Source of the DNA: Flavobacteriaceae bacterium UBA6268
GTDB lineage: Bacteria > Bacteroidota > Bacteroidia > Flavobacteriales > Flavobacteriaceae
Length of the DNA stretch: 64,000 nucleotides
Assembly: GCA_002440705.1 (NCBI GenBank)
Contig: DJVA01000034.1
Location: 1 to 64,000 of the forward strand
Reading direction: 5' to 3'
This document shows positions 51,289 to 60,651 of this stretch, piece by piece; position 1 is the first letter of the stretch; each line of letters starts with the position of its first letter. A program made the translations under genes and the position numbers. The notes below the pieces were generated by a model. That model made no database searches. It was not told the origin of the DNA and worked only from the letters and a program-made list of their open reading frames with translations.

Positions 51289-53742
51289 TTAGGTTAACTT
51301 TTTTGCGTTCTTGACTTTTTGATGGGTTATGGCAACCTCCAATACTTCACTCATTTCCTTTACATAATGGAAGGTTAGTCCTTTAAGGTATTCCTCCTTG
51401 ATTTCTTCAATGTCCTTTCGGTTTTCCTCACAAAGCACTATTTCCTTAATCCGTGCCCTTTTAGCGGCCAAGATTTTTTCTTTGATTCCGCCTACAGGCA
51501 GCACCTTGCCCCGCAATGTGATTTCCCCGGTCATTGCCAAACTCTTTTTCACTTTTCGTTGCGTAAACAAAGAAACTAATGAGGTAAGCATGGTTATTCC
51601 CGCACTTGGGCCATCTTTTGGGGTGGCGCCTTCCGGAACATGAATGTGCACATTGTAGTTTTCAAATACACCGGGATCTATTCCTAATTGGGTTGCATTG
51701 GATTTTATGTACTCCAAAGCGATTGTGGCAGACTCTTTCATGACCGTGCCCAAGTTTCCGGTCATGGTCAAATTGCCTTTCCCTTTAGATAAGGCCGACT
51801 CAATAAAGAGAATGTCCCCACCCACACGGGTCCAAGCCAATCCAGTAACTACTCCTGCAACGTCGTTGTTTTCGTATTTGTCCCGTTCCATTCGTGCAGG
51901 GCCTAAAACATCCTCTATAAGTTCATCGCTTACCTTGGGATCGTAAGATTCTTCCATTGCGATTTTCATAGCGGCATAACGCACCATTTTGGCAATTTGC
52001 TTTTCCAAAAGCCGTACCCCACTTTCCCGGGTATAGCCTTCTACAATTTTCTCAAGTTGTTTCTTCCCAATGCTCAAGTGCTTGGTTTCCAATCCGTGTT
52101 CCTTTAATTGCTTCGGTAGCAAATGGCGTTTTGCAATCTCTACCTTTTCTTCAATGGTGTAGCCCGTAACCTCAATAATTTCCATACGGTCGCGCAAGGC
52201 CGGTTGAATGGTGCTTAAACTATTGGAAGTTGCAATAAACATTACTTTGGAAAGGTCGTAGCCCAATTCAAGAAAATTATCGTAAAACGAATGGTTCTGT
52301 TCCGGGTCCAACACCTCCAACATGGCCGAAGACGGGTCGCCCTGGTTTCCTACCGAAAGTTTGTCTATTTCATCCAATACAAAAACCGGATTGCTCGTCC
52401 CCGCTTTTTTGATACTTTGTACAATGCGCCCCGGCATGGCCCCAATGTAAGTTTTTCGGTGACCACGTATCTCTGCTTCGTCGCGGAGCCCCCCTAGGGA
52501 CATGCGCACGTATTCCCTGCCCAAGGCTTCTGCAATCGATTTCCCCAAGGATGTTTTTCCTACACCGGGTGGTCCATACAGACATAGGATGGGCGATTTC
52601 ATGTCGTTGCGAAGTTTAAGTACTGCAAGGTATTCGATAATCCGCTGCTTAACATCATCCAATCCGTAGTGATCCCTATCCAGGATTCTTCGGGCTCTTT
52701 TCAGGTCGAATTGATCCGTACTGTATTCATTCCATGGTAACTCCAGCAAAAGGTCCAAATAATTGCGCTGTATGCTAAATTCGGCTACCTGAGGGTTCAT
52801 TCGCTGCAATTTTGAAATCTCCTTTTCAAAATGCTTGGCCACGTCTTCGTTCCAATGCTTGGTTTTCCCTTTGGCTTTCATCTCTTCGATTTCGGCTTCG
52901 TAGGACATCCCTCCCAGTTCCTCCTGAATGGTTTTCATTTGTTGTTGAAGGTAATATTCCCGCTGTTGCTTCGAGATATCACTTTCTACCTTGGATTGGA
53001 TGTCCATACGGAGGGACAGTTTCTGCAATTCAATGTTCAAGAACTTGAGTGTTTCCATCGCACGTTCCTTTAAATCGTTGATCTCAAGGAGTTTTTGTTT
53101 TTCCTCGACGGAAATATTGAGGTTGGAACACACAAAATTCACCAAAAAAGAAGTGCTTTCAATATTCTTGATTGCAAACGCCGCATCGGTAGGGATGTTT
53201 GGACTGTCCTTGATGATTTCTATGGCCAAATCCTTAATCGAATCAATGATTGCAGCAAACTCCTTATTGTCTTCAGCTGGGCGAGCTTCCTTAACCTCCT
53301 TTATGGTAGCGGTTAGGTAGGGCTCGGAAGTAATCAATTGGGAAACTTCAAAACGCTTTTTCCCTTGAATGATTACGGTCGTATTTCCATCAGGCATTTT
53401 CAACACCTTAAGAATCCGCGCCACGGTCCCAGTGGTATTGATGTCATTAAGGCCGGGGTTTTCTTGCGCCTCATCTTTTTGGGAAACGACACCAATAACC
53501 TTCCCTCCTTTATTGGTCTCGTTGATAAGTTTTATGGATTTATCCCTCCCTGCCGTAATAGGAATGACCACACCAGGAAATAAGACCGTATTCTTTAAGG
53601 GCAATATGGGAAGGGTCTCGGGCAAGTCTTCTTTGGAAATGGCATCTTCATCTTCTGGAGTCATCAAAGGAATCAACTCGGCATCTTCATGCATGTCCTG
53701 TAATGACAAACTGTCTAGATTCATAAGCTTTGCTTTCATCAT
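51289..53742 (-). CDS. lon: ATP-dependent protease La (Lon)
   Basis: The 817-residue LonA protease has an N-terminal substrate-binding domain (about 45-250), an AAA+ module with Walker A YGPPGVGKTSLGKS (about 390), and a C-terminal peptidase domain with the catalytic Ser in PKDGPSAGITM and Lys in LPVGGIKEKI. Two ATG codons in a row (53742 and 53739) make the start slightly uncertain. It degrades misfolded and regulatory proteins. porQ and cmk follow on the same strand. Confidence 0.97.
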   Translation of the reverse strand: MMKAKLMNLDSLSLQDMHEDAELIPLMTPEDEDAISKEDLPETLPILPLKNTVLFPGVVIPITAGRDKSIKLINETNKGGKVIGVVSQKDEAQENPGLNDINTTGTVARILKVLKMPDGNTTVIIQGKKRFEVSQLITSEPYLTATIKEVKEARPAEDNKEFAAIIDSIKDLAIEIIKDSPNIPTDAAFAIKNIESTSFLVNFVCSNLNISVEEKQKLLEINDLKERAMETLKFLNIELQKLSLRMDIQSKVESDISKQQREYYLQQQMKTIQEELGGMSYEAEIEEMKAKGKTKHWNEDVAKHFEKEISKLQRMNPQVAEFSIQRNYLDLLLELPWNEYSTDQFDLKRARRILDRDHYGLDDVKQRIIEYLAVLKLRNDMKSPILCLYGPPGVGKTSLGKSIAEALGREYVRMSLGGLRDEAEIRGHRKTYIGAMPGRIVQSIKKAGTSNPVFVLDEIDKLSVGNQGDPSSAMLEVLDPEQNHSFYDNFLELGYDLSKVMFIATSNSLSTIQPALRDRMEIIEVTGYTIEEKVEIAKRHLLPKQLKEHGLETKHLSIGKKQLEKIVEGYTRESGVRLLEKQIAKMVRYAAMKIAMEESYDPKVSDELIEDVLGPARMERDKYENNDVAGVVTGLAWTRVGGDILFIESALSKGKGNLTMTGNLGTVMKESATIALEYIKSNATQLGIDPGVFENYNVHIHVPEGATPKDGPSAGITMLTSLVSLFTQRKVKKSLAMTGEITLRGKVLPVGGIKEKILAAKRARIKEIVLCEENRKDIEEIKEEYLKGLTFHYVKEMSEVLEVAITHQKVKNAKKLT

Positions 53743-53904
53743 GATATAAAATAAGACAAACTGTCACAAACACTACGCCCGCAACAATCTTCTTTTGTAT
53801 TTTAGGTATTCAAAATTTTATATAAATCTGGTAAATGCTGCATTGAAGCACTTTTTCACCTTATCAAAGACAATAGTTGTGCCATGAAAGTTTTTGGTAG
53901 GAAG

Positions 53905-53933
53905 TGTAACATTTTTTTGCCTGGCACATCTAT
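53905..53933 (+). promoter_or_regulatory. ECF-type autoregulatory promoter of the sigma operon
   Basis: TGTAAC at 53905-53910, a 16-bp spacer and CATCTAT at 53927-53933 form an ECF-like promoter 19 bp before the TTG start of the sigma gene. The same layout recurs at 49149-49177. Autoregulation of ECF operons is common, so this is the likely target of the sigma factor encoded next. Confidence 0.58.
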
Positions 53934-53952
53934 GGAGTAAACGATTGTTTTT

Positions 53953-54498
53953 TTGACACTAGCCAACCATCAAATCGAAAAGTTAATCGCTCTTTGCAAA
54001 AAAGGGAATCAATTGGCCCAATTGGAGGTATACAATCGGTATCACAAAGCCATGTACAACATCGCGTTACGCATTGTAAAAGATACTGCGGAAGCCGAGG
54101 ATATCATGCAAGAATCGTTCATCGCCGCATTTCAAAAGCTCGATAGCTTTAAAGGTACGGCAACATTCGGTTCCTGGCTGAAACGCATTGTGGTGAACAA
54201 CAGCATCGTCCAGTACCGAAAAAACCAACGCTTCACCGAAATTCCTGAAAATGGTATTAAGGATGAAGCTACCGAGGAAACGATGGACACCGAGGATTAT
54301 ACCCAAATAAGGGTACAGCAAGTCCTGAAGGGTTTGCAGGGGATTCACACCAGTTACCAAACGGTCTTGACCTTGCATTTTATTGAAGGTTACGACTATG
54401 AGGAATTGTGTGAAATTCTTAATATCAGCTATGCCAATTGTAGAACATTGATTTCCAGAGCCAAAGACAGTTTGCGTAAAAAATTAGAAACTCTATGA
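53953..54498 (+). CDS. ECF-family RNA polymerase sigma factor
   Basis: The 181-residue protein has region 2 (DTAEAEDIMQESFIAAFQKL, about 40) and region 4 with a helix-turn-helix (YDYEELCEILNISYANCRTLISRAK, seen as two pieces around 145-170). There is no ATG before residue 33, so the start is TTG at 53953; the next upstream in-frame codon is a stop. It is followed by a 4-bp overlap (ATGA) with a membrane protein that may be its anti-sigma factor. Confidence 0.93.
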   Translation: MTLANHQIEKLIALCKKGNQLAQLEVYNRYHKAMYNIALRIVKDTAEAEDIMQESFIAAFQKLDSFKGTATFGSWLKRIVVNNSIVQYRKNQRFTEIPENGIKDEATEETMDTEDYTQIRVQQVLKGLQGIHTSYQTVLTLHFIEGYDYEELCEILNISYANCRTLISRAKDSLRKKLETL

Positions 54499-55046
54499 AA
54501 CAAAAAGACTCCATAACGCAATTATTCGAGAACCTGAAAGGCACGTTCGATTTGGAAGAAACTCCTATTGGGCATGAAAAGCGGTTCATGGAGAAATTGC
54601 ACGAGCTTCATGCCAAGCAATCAAAACCATCGCGTTCTTGGTGGAAACCCCTTTCCATTGCAGCCACTATTGCCCTCCTTTTGGGCGTTGGTTTCTATAG
54701 CATGGATTCCAAGGATAGCTCGATGGATTTGGCCAGTGTATCTCCAGAAATGGAAAAAACCCAATCCTTTTTTCTCACAACCATCAACCAAGAAATCGAA
54801 ACCCTGAAAAGCTTCGAAAATGAAGAGTCCAAAGCGCTGGTAGACGATGCATTGCGAAGACTTCAGGTATTGGAAAACGATTACATAACCCTGGAAGCCG
54901 ATTTGGCGTCGAGTGGAAACGACCAAAGGGTCATCGCCGCTATGATCGCCAATTTCCAGAGCCGAATCGAAATCCTTCAACAAGTAATAACCACCTTAGA
55001 AGAAATTAAAACACTTAAAGCAAACAAAAATGAAACGACTATTTAA
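54495..55046 (+). CDS. Single-pass membrane protein, possible anti-sigma factor
   Basis: The 183-residue protein has a cytoplasmic N-terminal segment of about 50 residues, one transmembrane helix (PLSIAATIALLLGVGFYS, about 54) and a long periplasmic coiled-coil-like region (about 90-175). There is no clear zinc-binding HxxxCxxC motif of the ZAS type. Its position right after the ECF gene with an ATGA overlap suggests an anti-sigma role, though this is not shown. It overlaps the DUF4097 gene by 17 bp. Confidence 0.72.
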   Translation: MKQKDSITQLFENLKGTFDLEETPIGHEKRFMEKLHELHAKQSKPSRSWWKPLSIAATIALLLGVGFYSMDSKDSSMDLASVSPEMEKTQSFFLTTINQEIETLKSFENEESKALVDDALRRLQVLENDYITLEADLASSGNDQRVIAAMIANFQSRIEILQQVITTLEEIKTLKANKNETTI

Positions 55047-56121
55047 TACGATTTTATGGACCTTATTCTTGCCTGTGGCCCTAATAGCGTCCAACAATCC
55101 AAACCCCAACGGGAAATACACCAAGGAAAAGACCCTCAAAAAAGAATATTCGGTAAATAAAGATGCCGAACTCACCGTGGACAACAGTTATGGCAACATC
55201 GATATTGTGACCTGGAACGAAAACAGGATCGTGATCGAAGTGCATATTAAAACCAACGGAAATGACGAGGAAAAGGTTCAAAATAAACTGGACAACATCG
55301 ATGTCGACTTTTCGGGCAGCCCCTCCAAGGTAGTTGCAAGGACCGTTTTCAAAGATCGAAAAAGCTCTTCCTGGAGCTGGTGGGGCAACAACAATAACAA
55401 CGTGAACATGGAGATCAACTACACCATCAAAATGCCCCTAAGCAATAGTGTGAACCTTAGCAACGATTATGGGGGCATTAATTTGACCACGCTGAATGGC
55501 CCTGCAAAAATCAATTGTGACTATGGGCAAATCAACATTGGGCAACTCAACGCCGACAACAATTCGCTAAACTTCGATTACACCAAAAATTCGACCATCT
55601 CGTACATGAAAAGTGGTAAAATCAATGCGGATTATTCCGGATTCACTCTTGAAAAAGTAGACTTTCTGGAATTGAACGCTGATTACTCTCACTCGGATAT
55701 CAGAGAGGTAAAAGAAATTAAGTACAATAATGATTATGGCAAGCTTTCCATTGGTACCGTTGGACAATTGTCCGGAAGTGGGGACTACATCCCGCTGAAA
55801 ATTGAAACGCTCACCGGTAGCCTTGATGTAAACACCGATTACGGTTCCGTAAGCATCGACCTTATGAAATCCTCTGTGAATAAAGTCTTGATCGATTCGG
55901 AGTATGCCTCCATTAAGCTGGGGTACGAAAGTAGTTTTAGCTTCGACTTTTTTATCGACCTCTCCTACACAAACTTGAGTGGTGAGGAAGATTTGGAGGT
56001 AATGAAGACTTCAAAAGATTATTCAAAGAAAACCTATAGTGGCTATCACGGTTCTAAAAATTCCGGAAATACCATTACAATCAATTCTGAATATGGGGGC
56101 GTAACCCTCCGAAAAATTTAA
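55030..56121 (+). CDS. DUF4097-type beta-helix surface protein
   Basis: The 363-residue protein has a signal peptide (MKRLFNTILWTLFLPVALIAS). The body is a repeated beta-helix of about 20 residues per turn with the recurring [ND]-[DS]-Y-[GS] motif: NDYGGINLTTL, CDYGQINIG, ADYSGFTLEK, NDYGKLSIG, TDYGSVSIDL. Such DUF4097 proteins occur next to ECF sigma genes in Bacteroidota; their role is unknown, perhaps an envelope sensor or adhesin. It overlaps the previous gene and lies 12 bp before the GIN-domain gene. Confidence 0.87.
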   Translation: MKRLFNTILWTLFLPVALIASNNPNPNGKYTKEKTLKKEYSVNKDAELTVDNSYGNIDIVTWNENRIVIEVHIKTNGNDEEKVQNKLDNIDVDFSGSPSKVVARTVFKDRKSSSWSWWGNNNNNVNMEINYTIKMPLSNSVNLSNDYGGINLTTLNGPAKINCDYGQINIGQLNADNNSLNFDYTKNSTISYMKSGKINADYSGFTLEKVDFLELNADYSHSDIREVKEIKYNNDYGKLSIGTVGQLSGSGDYIPLKIETLTGSLDVNTDYGSVSIDLMKSSVNKVLIDSEYASIKLGYESSFSFDFFIDLSYTNLSGEEDLEVMKTSKDYSKKTYSGYHGSKNSGNTITINSEYGGVTLRKI

Positions 56122-56133
56122 CACTTAAACACC

Positions 56134-56865
56134 ATGAAAAAATTAGCAACACTAGTATTGGCGTTAGCCACCCTTTGTGCAACGCAATCCCTCAAGGCTC
56201 AATGGGGAAATAAAAAAATTGTGGGCAGCGGCAACGTAACCACCCAGTCCGTAAAAACAGGTAATTACGATGCCATCAAAGTGGTAGGGTCCATGGACGT
56301 CCATTTGATGAAAGGTTCCGAAGGGAATATCTCCGTGACCACCGACGACAACTTGCACGAGTATTTAGTGATAGAAGTGGAAGGTAACGAATTGGTAATT
56401 AAAACTGAAAAGAATTACAATTTGCATACCCGCAAAGGAATTCATGTTACGGTTCCCTTTCAGGATTTGTCGGAGGTAAAGTTGGTTGGCTCTGGAGATA
56501 TTGACACCAAGGATCCTATCAGTGCGAATGAATTTGAAGTGACCCTTACCGGTTCTGGAGATATTGAATTGCTGTTGAATGTGAATTCTGTTGAATCTAC
56601 TATCACCGGAAGTGGCGATGTAACGCTTAAAGGCACTGCAAACAATCTAGAGGTCAATGTAACAGGAAGTGGTGATTTTTCAGGCTTTGATCTGGAAGCC
56701 AACAATACCGATGTACAAGTTAGCGGATCTGGAGATGCTAAAGTAGTAGCAAAACAAACGATCAAGGCTAGGGTCAATGGCTCTGGCGATATTACCTACA
56801 AAGGAAACCCTGAACGCAGCGATACCAAATCGTTTGGATCTGGGGACATCAACTCTTTTAAATAA
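56134..56865 (+). CDS. Head-GIN (DUF2807) domain protein
   Basis: The 243-residue protein has a signal peptide (MKKLATLVLALATLCATQSL). The C-terminal part is a beta-helix with GSGD-type turns at about 20-residue spacing: GSGNVTT, GSGDIDTKD, GSGDIELLL, GSGDVTLKG, GSGDFSGFD, GSGDAKVVA, GSGDITYKG and GSGDINSFK. This is typical of head-GIN domains, thought to be adhesin-like. It closes the ECF operon and is followed by a terminator. Confidence 0.9.
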   Translation: MKKLATLVLALATLCATQSLKAQWGNKKIVGSGNVTTQSVKTGNYDAIKVVGSMDVHLMKGSEGNISVTTDDNLHEYLVIEVEGNELVIKTEKNYNLHTRKGIHVTVPFQDLSEVKLVGSGDIDTKDPISANEFEVTLTGSGDIELLLNVNSVESTITGSGDVTLKGTANNLEVNVTGSGDFSGFDLEANNTDVQVSGSGDAKVVAKQTIKARVNGSGDITYKGNPERSDTKSFGSGDINSFK

Positions 56866-56882
56866 GCCTATATTTCAAATAA

Positions 56883-56910
56883 AAGCCGCTCCATTGAGCG
56901 GCTTTTTTTT
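56883..56910 (+). terminator. Intrinsic terminator of the ECF operon
   Basis: GCCGCTC (56885-56891) pairs with GAGCGGC (56896-56902) around a CATT loop and is followed by eight T. With the A run on its left it can also serve the minus-strand lipoprotein gene. Confidence 0.9.
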
Positions 56911-56923
56911 ACATTTTAGTCGA

Positions 56924-58312
56924 TTAAATCTTTATCACAAATTGTCCTTGTGTTACTTGATAGACTTCTGGAAAGTTGCTTAACGGGTCATTAGCTGTAA
57001 AAGTAAAAACACCCTCTATGACTCCAGTGCTGTATTCGTAGCTAGTAATGGTTAGTGTGCCTGGATTGGACTTATACAATACAGGGGTATTCCCAATATC
57101 TGGATTTACAATGCCAACGCTCTCCGTTCCTTCTACCGTAAAAGGAGCCATTTCATGATCTCCAGCTACAATGTCGATAGGAAAAACCAGACTTATACTT
57201 TGGTTAGTATCTGCGTTTTCGGTAGTTAAATTCACAAGGGTCATTCCCTCAAAAGGACTTTGTTGGATCGTAATTGAAGTTGAAATATATTCCACTCCGT
57301 CAAGAAAAGCGGAAAACGAATTTTCCACGGCCCCAGAACTTGGCAAATAATCCACATTAAACTCCCCTTCAGTGATTTCGACGATGGTTGGGTCGTTGTT
57401 GAGAGGGTCGCTTGCAGTAAAGGAAAATTGGGCGGCTAATTTGCCTGTATAAAATCCAAACTCGGTGAAGGTTATAGATCCCGATCCTGTGGTCAAAGTT
57501 CCAGAGCCATCACCAGCCATATAACTTCCGGTTAGGACTGCTCCGTTCAGGATGGGTTCAAACGCAAAAGTGCCAATTCCTAAGTTAGGAGGGATGAAAA
57601 ATTGAATCTGGCCTCCATTGCTATCCACGGCCGTAACTTTAATAAGTGGTTCAGTACCCAAAAGAATTTCTTCCGCTGCAAATTCAATATCCACAAATTC
57701 GGTTCCATCAACATTGGCAAAGAAACTGTCGTCAGGATCGTTCAAAATCGTGTCATCATCAATGGTACAATCGTTAGGCTGTACACTACCGCTTAAAACA
57801 TCAAAATCAATGGCATTGAACACACCCTCTGTTATTACTACGGTTTCGGTAGTAGTACCCCCAGAGCCGTCATCAACTTCGCGAACCGCAACAAAGGAAA
57901 AAGTTCCCGTTACGGTTTGATTCTCTGCGTCGTATGCTGAAATAGTAGCCGTACCCCCGCCCCCTAAGAGGGCTGAAGATACAAAACCATTGCCAGGGTC
58001 GCTCACTTTGATAAAGCTCCCAAAAGCAGAAAACAACGATAGGTCGAAGGTACATTCGCCAACATTGGATATGGTAAGTACTATAAGGTTTCCGCTACTA
58101 TCCTGACCTGAGAGCAGTAAAACCCCATCGTTAAGTTGGCCTGAGGTAATAGTGGCATCGAAAGCTTCCCCGTTTACTGTTGCGGTAAAATCCCCAGCAT
58201 TACTCCCGTCATCGGTTATGAAATTTCCTTCCAGTGGTTCGTTTTGACATGCAATAAAACTGAATGCCATCAGGGCAGAGAGCATCCAGCGTAAGAATCG
58301 ATTCTTTTTCAT
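56924..58312 (-). CDS. Lipoprotein with three DUF6252-like domains
   Basis: The 462-residue protein has a lipoprotein signal (LMAFSFIACQNEP, lipobox FIAC). Three tandem repeats of about 135 residues follow, each opening with FxAxxxGxxF and closing with a GxFxFxAxDP...ExTxGxFxV strand: about 42-170, 192-325 and 335-462. The domain resembles DUF6252, found in lipoproteins of Bacteroidota. It is probably anchored to the outer membrane. No active site is evident. Confidence 0.83.
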   Translation of the reverse strand: MKKNRFLRWMLSALMAFSFIACQNEPLEGNFITDDGSNAGDFTATVNGEAFDATITSGQLNDGVLLLSGQDSSGNLIVLTISNVGECTFDLSLFSAFGSFIKVSDPGNGFVSSALLGGGGTATISAYDAENQTVTGTFSFVAVREVDDGSGGTTTETVVITEGVFNAIDFDVLSGSVQPNDCTIDDDTILNDPDDSFFANVDGTEFVDIEFAAEEILLGTEPLIKVTAVDSNGGQIQFFIPPNLGIGTFAFEPILNGAVLTGSYMAGDGSGTLTTGSGSITFTEFGFYTGKLAAQFSFTASDPLNNDPTIVEITEGEFNVDYLPSSGAVENSFSAFLDGVEYISTSITIQQSPFEGMTLVNLTTENADTNQSISLVFPIDIVAGDHEMAPFTVEGTESVGIVNPDIGNTPVLYKSNPGTLTITSYEYSTGVIEGVFTFTANDPLSNFPEVYQVTQGQFVIKI

Positions 58313-58370
58313 AAGTAAGTATTGCGTTTGCTAGAATAACGCAAACATAAGTAAAAAATGTGTATTCCCC

Positions 58371-59669
58371 TTATTTCTTTGGCACCCTAAACAACAAAAC
58401 GACCCCTGTCAAAAAGAATACAATCAAAAAAACAATGGAATAACGCATGCTTCCCGTTAATTGCTCGATGTAACCATAGAGGAACATCCCTATGATGATC
58501 CCTATTTTTTCGGAAACATCGTAAAAACTGAAGTAGGAAGTAGTGTCTTCGGTTTCGGGCAAAAATTTGGCGTAGGTAGATCGTGAAAGCGATTGCACCC
58601 CACCCATTACCAATCCTACAAAAATTGCTGCTATGTAAAATTGTGTTGGTGAAACGATAAAATAAGCATAGACACAAATAACCATCCAAAGCACATTCAC
58701 ATATACTAGAGCCTTAATATTCCCCACCTTTTCAGAAACCCGCGCCATTAAAAATGCGCCCAACGCCGCAATGAGCTGAATTAGTAAAATACTCACAATT
58801 AGCCCAATAGTACGTTCACTATCACTACCCCACTCCAGTTCTTGTTCTCCAAAATAGGCTGCTGCCAGCATCACCGTTTGCACGGCCATACTGTACACAA
58901 AAAAAGCAATGAGGTAACGTTTTAATTTGAGTTGATTCCCAAGTTCGCTCCAAATCTTTTTCAATTCATGAAAGCCGTCAAATAACACTTGCTTGGTTAA
59001 GGGACCATCGGCCTTATTACCCTTGGGGAGGTATTTATAGGTGTACTGACTGAAACCAATCCACCAAACCCCTGTTAAAATGAAAGACAATCTGGTTGGA
59101 AAAGCTTCACTTTCAAAACCGAAAGTTTCGTAAAACAAAATCAATCCCAAACACACAAGCAGTAATAGTACACTGCCGATGTACCCCATGGAGTAACCTT
59201 TGGCACTTATGTGGTCATGCTGTTCCGGAAATGCGATATCAGGCAAATATGAATTATAAAATACAATGCTCCCCCAAAAACCGACCAAACCCAACAAATA
59301 GCAAAGCAACCCAAAATAAATGTGTTCCAAACTAAACCAATAAAGGGCAATGGTACTGAAAGCTCCCATATAGCAGAAAAATTTCAGAAATACTTTTTTA
59401 TTGCCTAAATAGTCGGCAACACCGGACAGGAGTGGCGAAATTATCGAAACGATAGCAAAGGCAATGGCAGTGGTGTAAAAAATTAAGGGGCTTCGCCTAA
59501 AAAGAGTACCAAAAACTTCTATTTCTTCAATCCCCGCACTTCTAAAAAGTGCCCCATAAAAAAGTGGGAAAATGGCAGATGCAATGACAAGGCTATAAAC
59601 AGAATTGGCCCAGTCGTAAAAAGCCCAAGCCGATAAGAGCTTTTTGCTCCCTTTTGGTAAGTTGGTCAT
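58371..59669 (-). CDS. MFS permease of the UMF1 (Atg22-like) family
   Basis: The 432-residue membrane protein has 11-12 hydrophobic segments. The first helix carries SAWAFYDWANSVYSLVIASA, the conserved signature of the UMF1/Atg22 branch, and VMGGVQSLSRSTYAKFLP is the later MFS-type loop. Vacuolar Atg22 exports amino acids; the bacterial substrate is unknown. It lies 58 bp upstream of the triple-domain lipoprotein on the same strand. Confidence 0.87.
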   Translation of the reverse strand: MTNLPKGSKKLLSAWAFYDWANSVYSLVIASAIFPLFYGALFRSAGIEEIEVFGTLFRRSPLIFYTTAIAFAIVSIISPLLSGVADYLGNKKVFLKFFCYMGAFSTIALYWFSLEHIYFGLLCYLLGLVGFWGSIVFYNSYLPDIAFPEQHDHISAKGYSMGYIGSVLLLLVCLGLILFYETFGFESEAFPTRLSFILTGVWWIGFSQYTYKYLPKGNKADGPLTKQVLFDGFHELKKIWSELGNQLKLKRYLIAFFVYSMAVQTVMLAAAYFGEQELEWGSDSERTIGLIVSILLIQLIAALGAFLMARVSEKVGNIKALVYVNVLWMVICVYAYFIVSPTQFYIAAIFVGLVMGGVQSLSRSTYAKFLPETEDTTSYFSFYDVSEKIGIIIGMFLYGYIEQLTGSMRYSIVFLIVFFLTGVVLLFRVPKK

Positions 59670-59709
59670 AATAAAAAAAGCTGTACATGACAGCTTTGGT
59701 TTTGATTGG

Positions 59710-60525
59710 TTATCGTTTAAAGCTGGTTACTCCAAATTTTTTCGCTTCCTCTTTCGCAGCAGGGGCCCAACTGGTAATATTGTTGATGCGGGTATCGCTG
59801 GAAGGGTGCGTACTCAAAAATTCTGGTGGAGCATTCCCTCCTGCATTGGCCTTCATTCGTTCCCACAATTCGGCAGCAGCCATGGGTTCGTAACCGGCTA
59901 TAGCCATAAGGTACAGCCCTATCTGATCTGCTTCGCTTTCGTGTTTTCTGCTAAATGGAAGCATGATACCTACCGTAGTTCCTATTCCATAAGCTTGATT
60001 GAAAATTTGTTGGTTTTTGGAATCCTTACTCAATGCCACATTTCCAGCAACAGCGCCTAGGGTTTGAAGCTCGGCAGCACTCATCCGTTGCTGTCCGTGA
60101 TTGGCCAATGCATGGGATACTTCGTGTCCTAATATAGCCGCCAATCCAGCTTCTCCTTGTGCTACAGGCAAAATTCCGGAATACACCACAATCTTTCCCC
60201 CGGGCATACACCAAGCGTTTACGGTAGGATCATTCACCAAGTTGTATTCCCATTGATAATCCTTAAGATAGCCTGGATATCCATTGGCATTCAAATATTT
60301 TTCGGCTGCCGCTGCAATCTTTTGACCAACATTTTTGACCATTTGGGCTTCTTTTGTCCCGGTAACAACATCGTGTTCGGAGAGAAACTGGCTGTATTCT
60401 TGAAAAGCCATCGGAAAAAGCTGCGAATTGGGAACCAGCGCCAAGGTTTTTTGTCCAGTAAATGGATTGGTGGCGCAGGATAGAAAAAGAAAAATAACAA
60501 ATACCGAAGAAACAATTTTTTTCAT
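59710..60525 (-). CDS. M48 family metallopeptidase lipoprotein
   Basis: From the ATG at 60525 the product is 271 residues. The lipobox is FLSC, so it is probably outer-membrane-anchored on the periplasmic side. The zinc motif is GHEVSHALANHG (about 132), and the third ligand is probably the Glu in SRKHESEADQIGL. It resembles the BepA/LoiP-type M48 peptidases used in envelope quality control. It is 40 bp upstream of the permease gene. Confidence 0.9.
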   Translation of the reverse strand: MKKIVSSVFVIFLFLSCATNPFTGQKTLALVPNSQLFPMAFQEYSQFLSEHDVVTGTKEAQMVKNVGQKIAAAAEKYLNANGYPGYLKDYQWEYNLVNDPTVNAWCMPGGKIVVYSGILPVAQGEAGLAAILGHEVSHALANHGQQRMSAAELQTLGAVAGNVALSKDSKNQQIFNQAYGIGTTVGIMLPFSRKHESEADQIGLYLMAIAGYEPMAAAELWERMKANAGGNAPPEFLSTHPSSDTRINNITSWAPAAKEEAKKFGVTSFKR

Positions 60526-60651
60526 GATGCGAAGTTTGAGTCTCAAAGTTTGGTTAAATATAACGATATTTACAATTAATATGCCGCAACAAAAACAAAT
60601 CCAGATAGTTTTTTTGGAATGACTTTTGAGATAAACTTGAAAAAAAATGAT

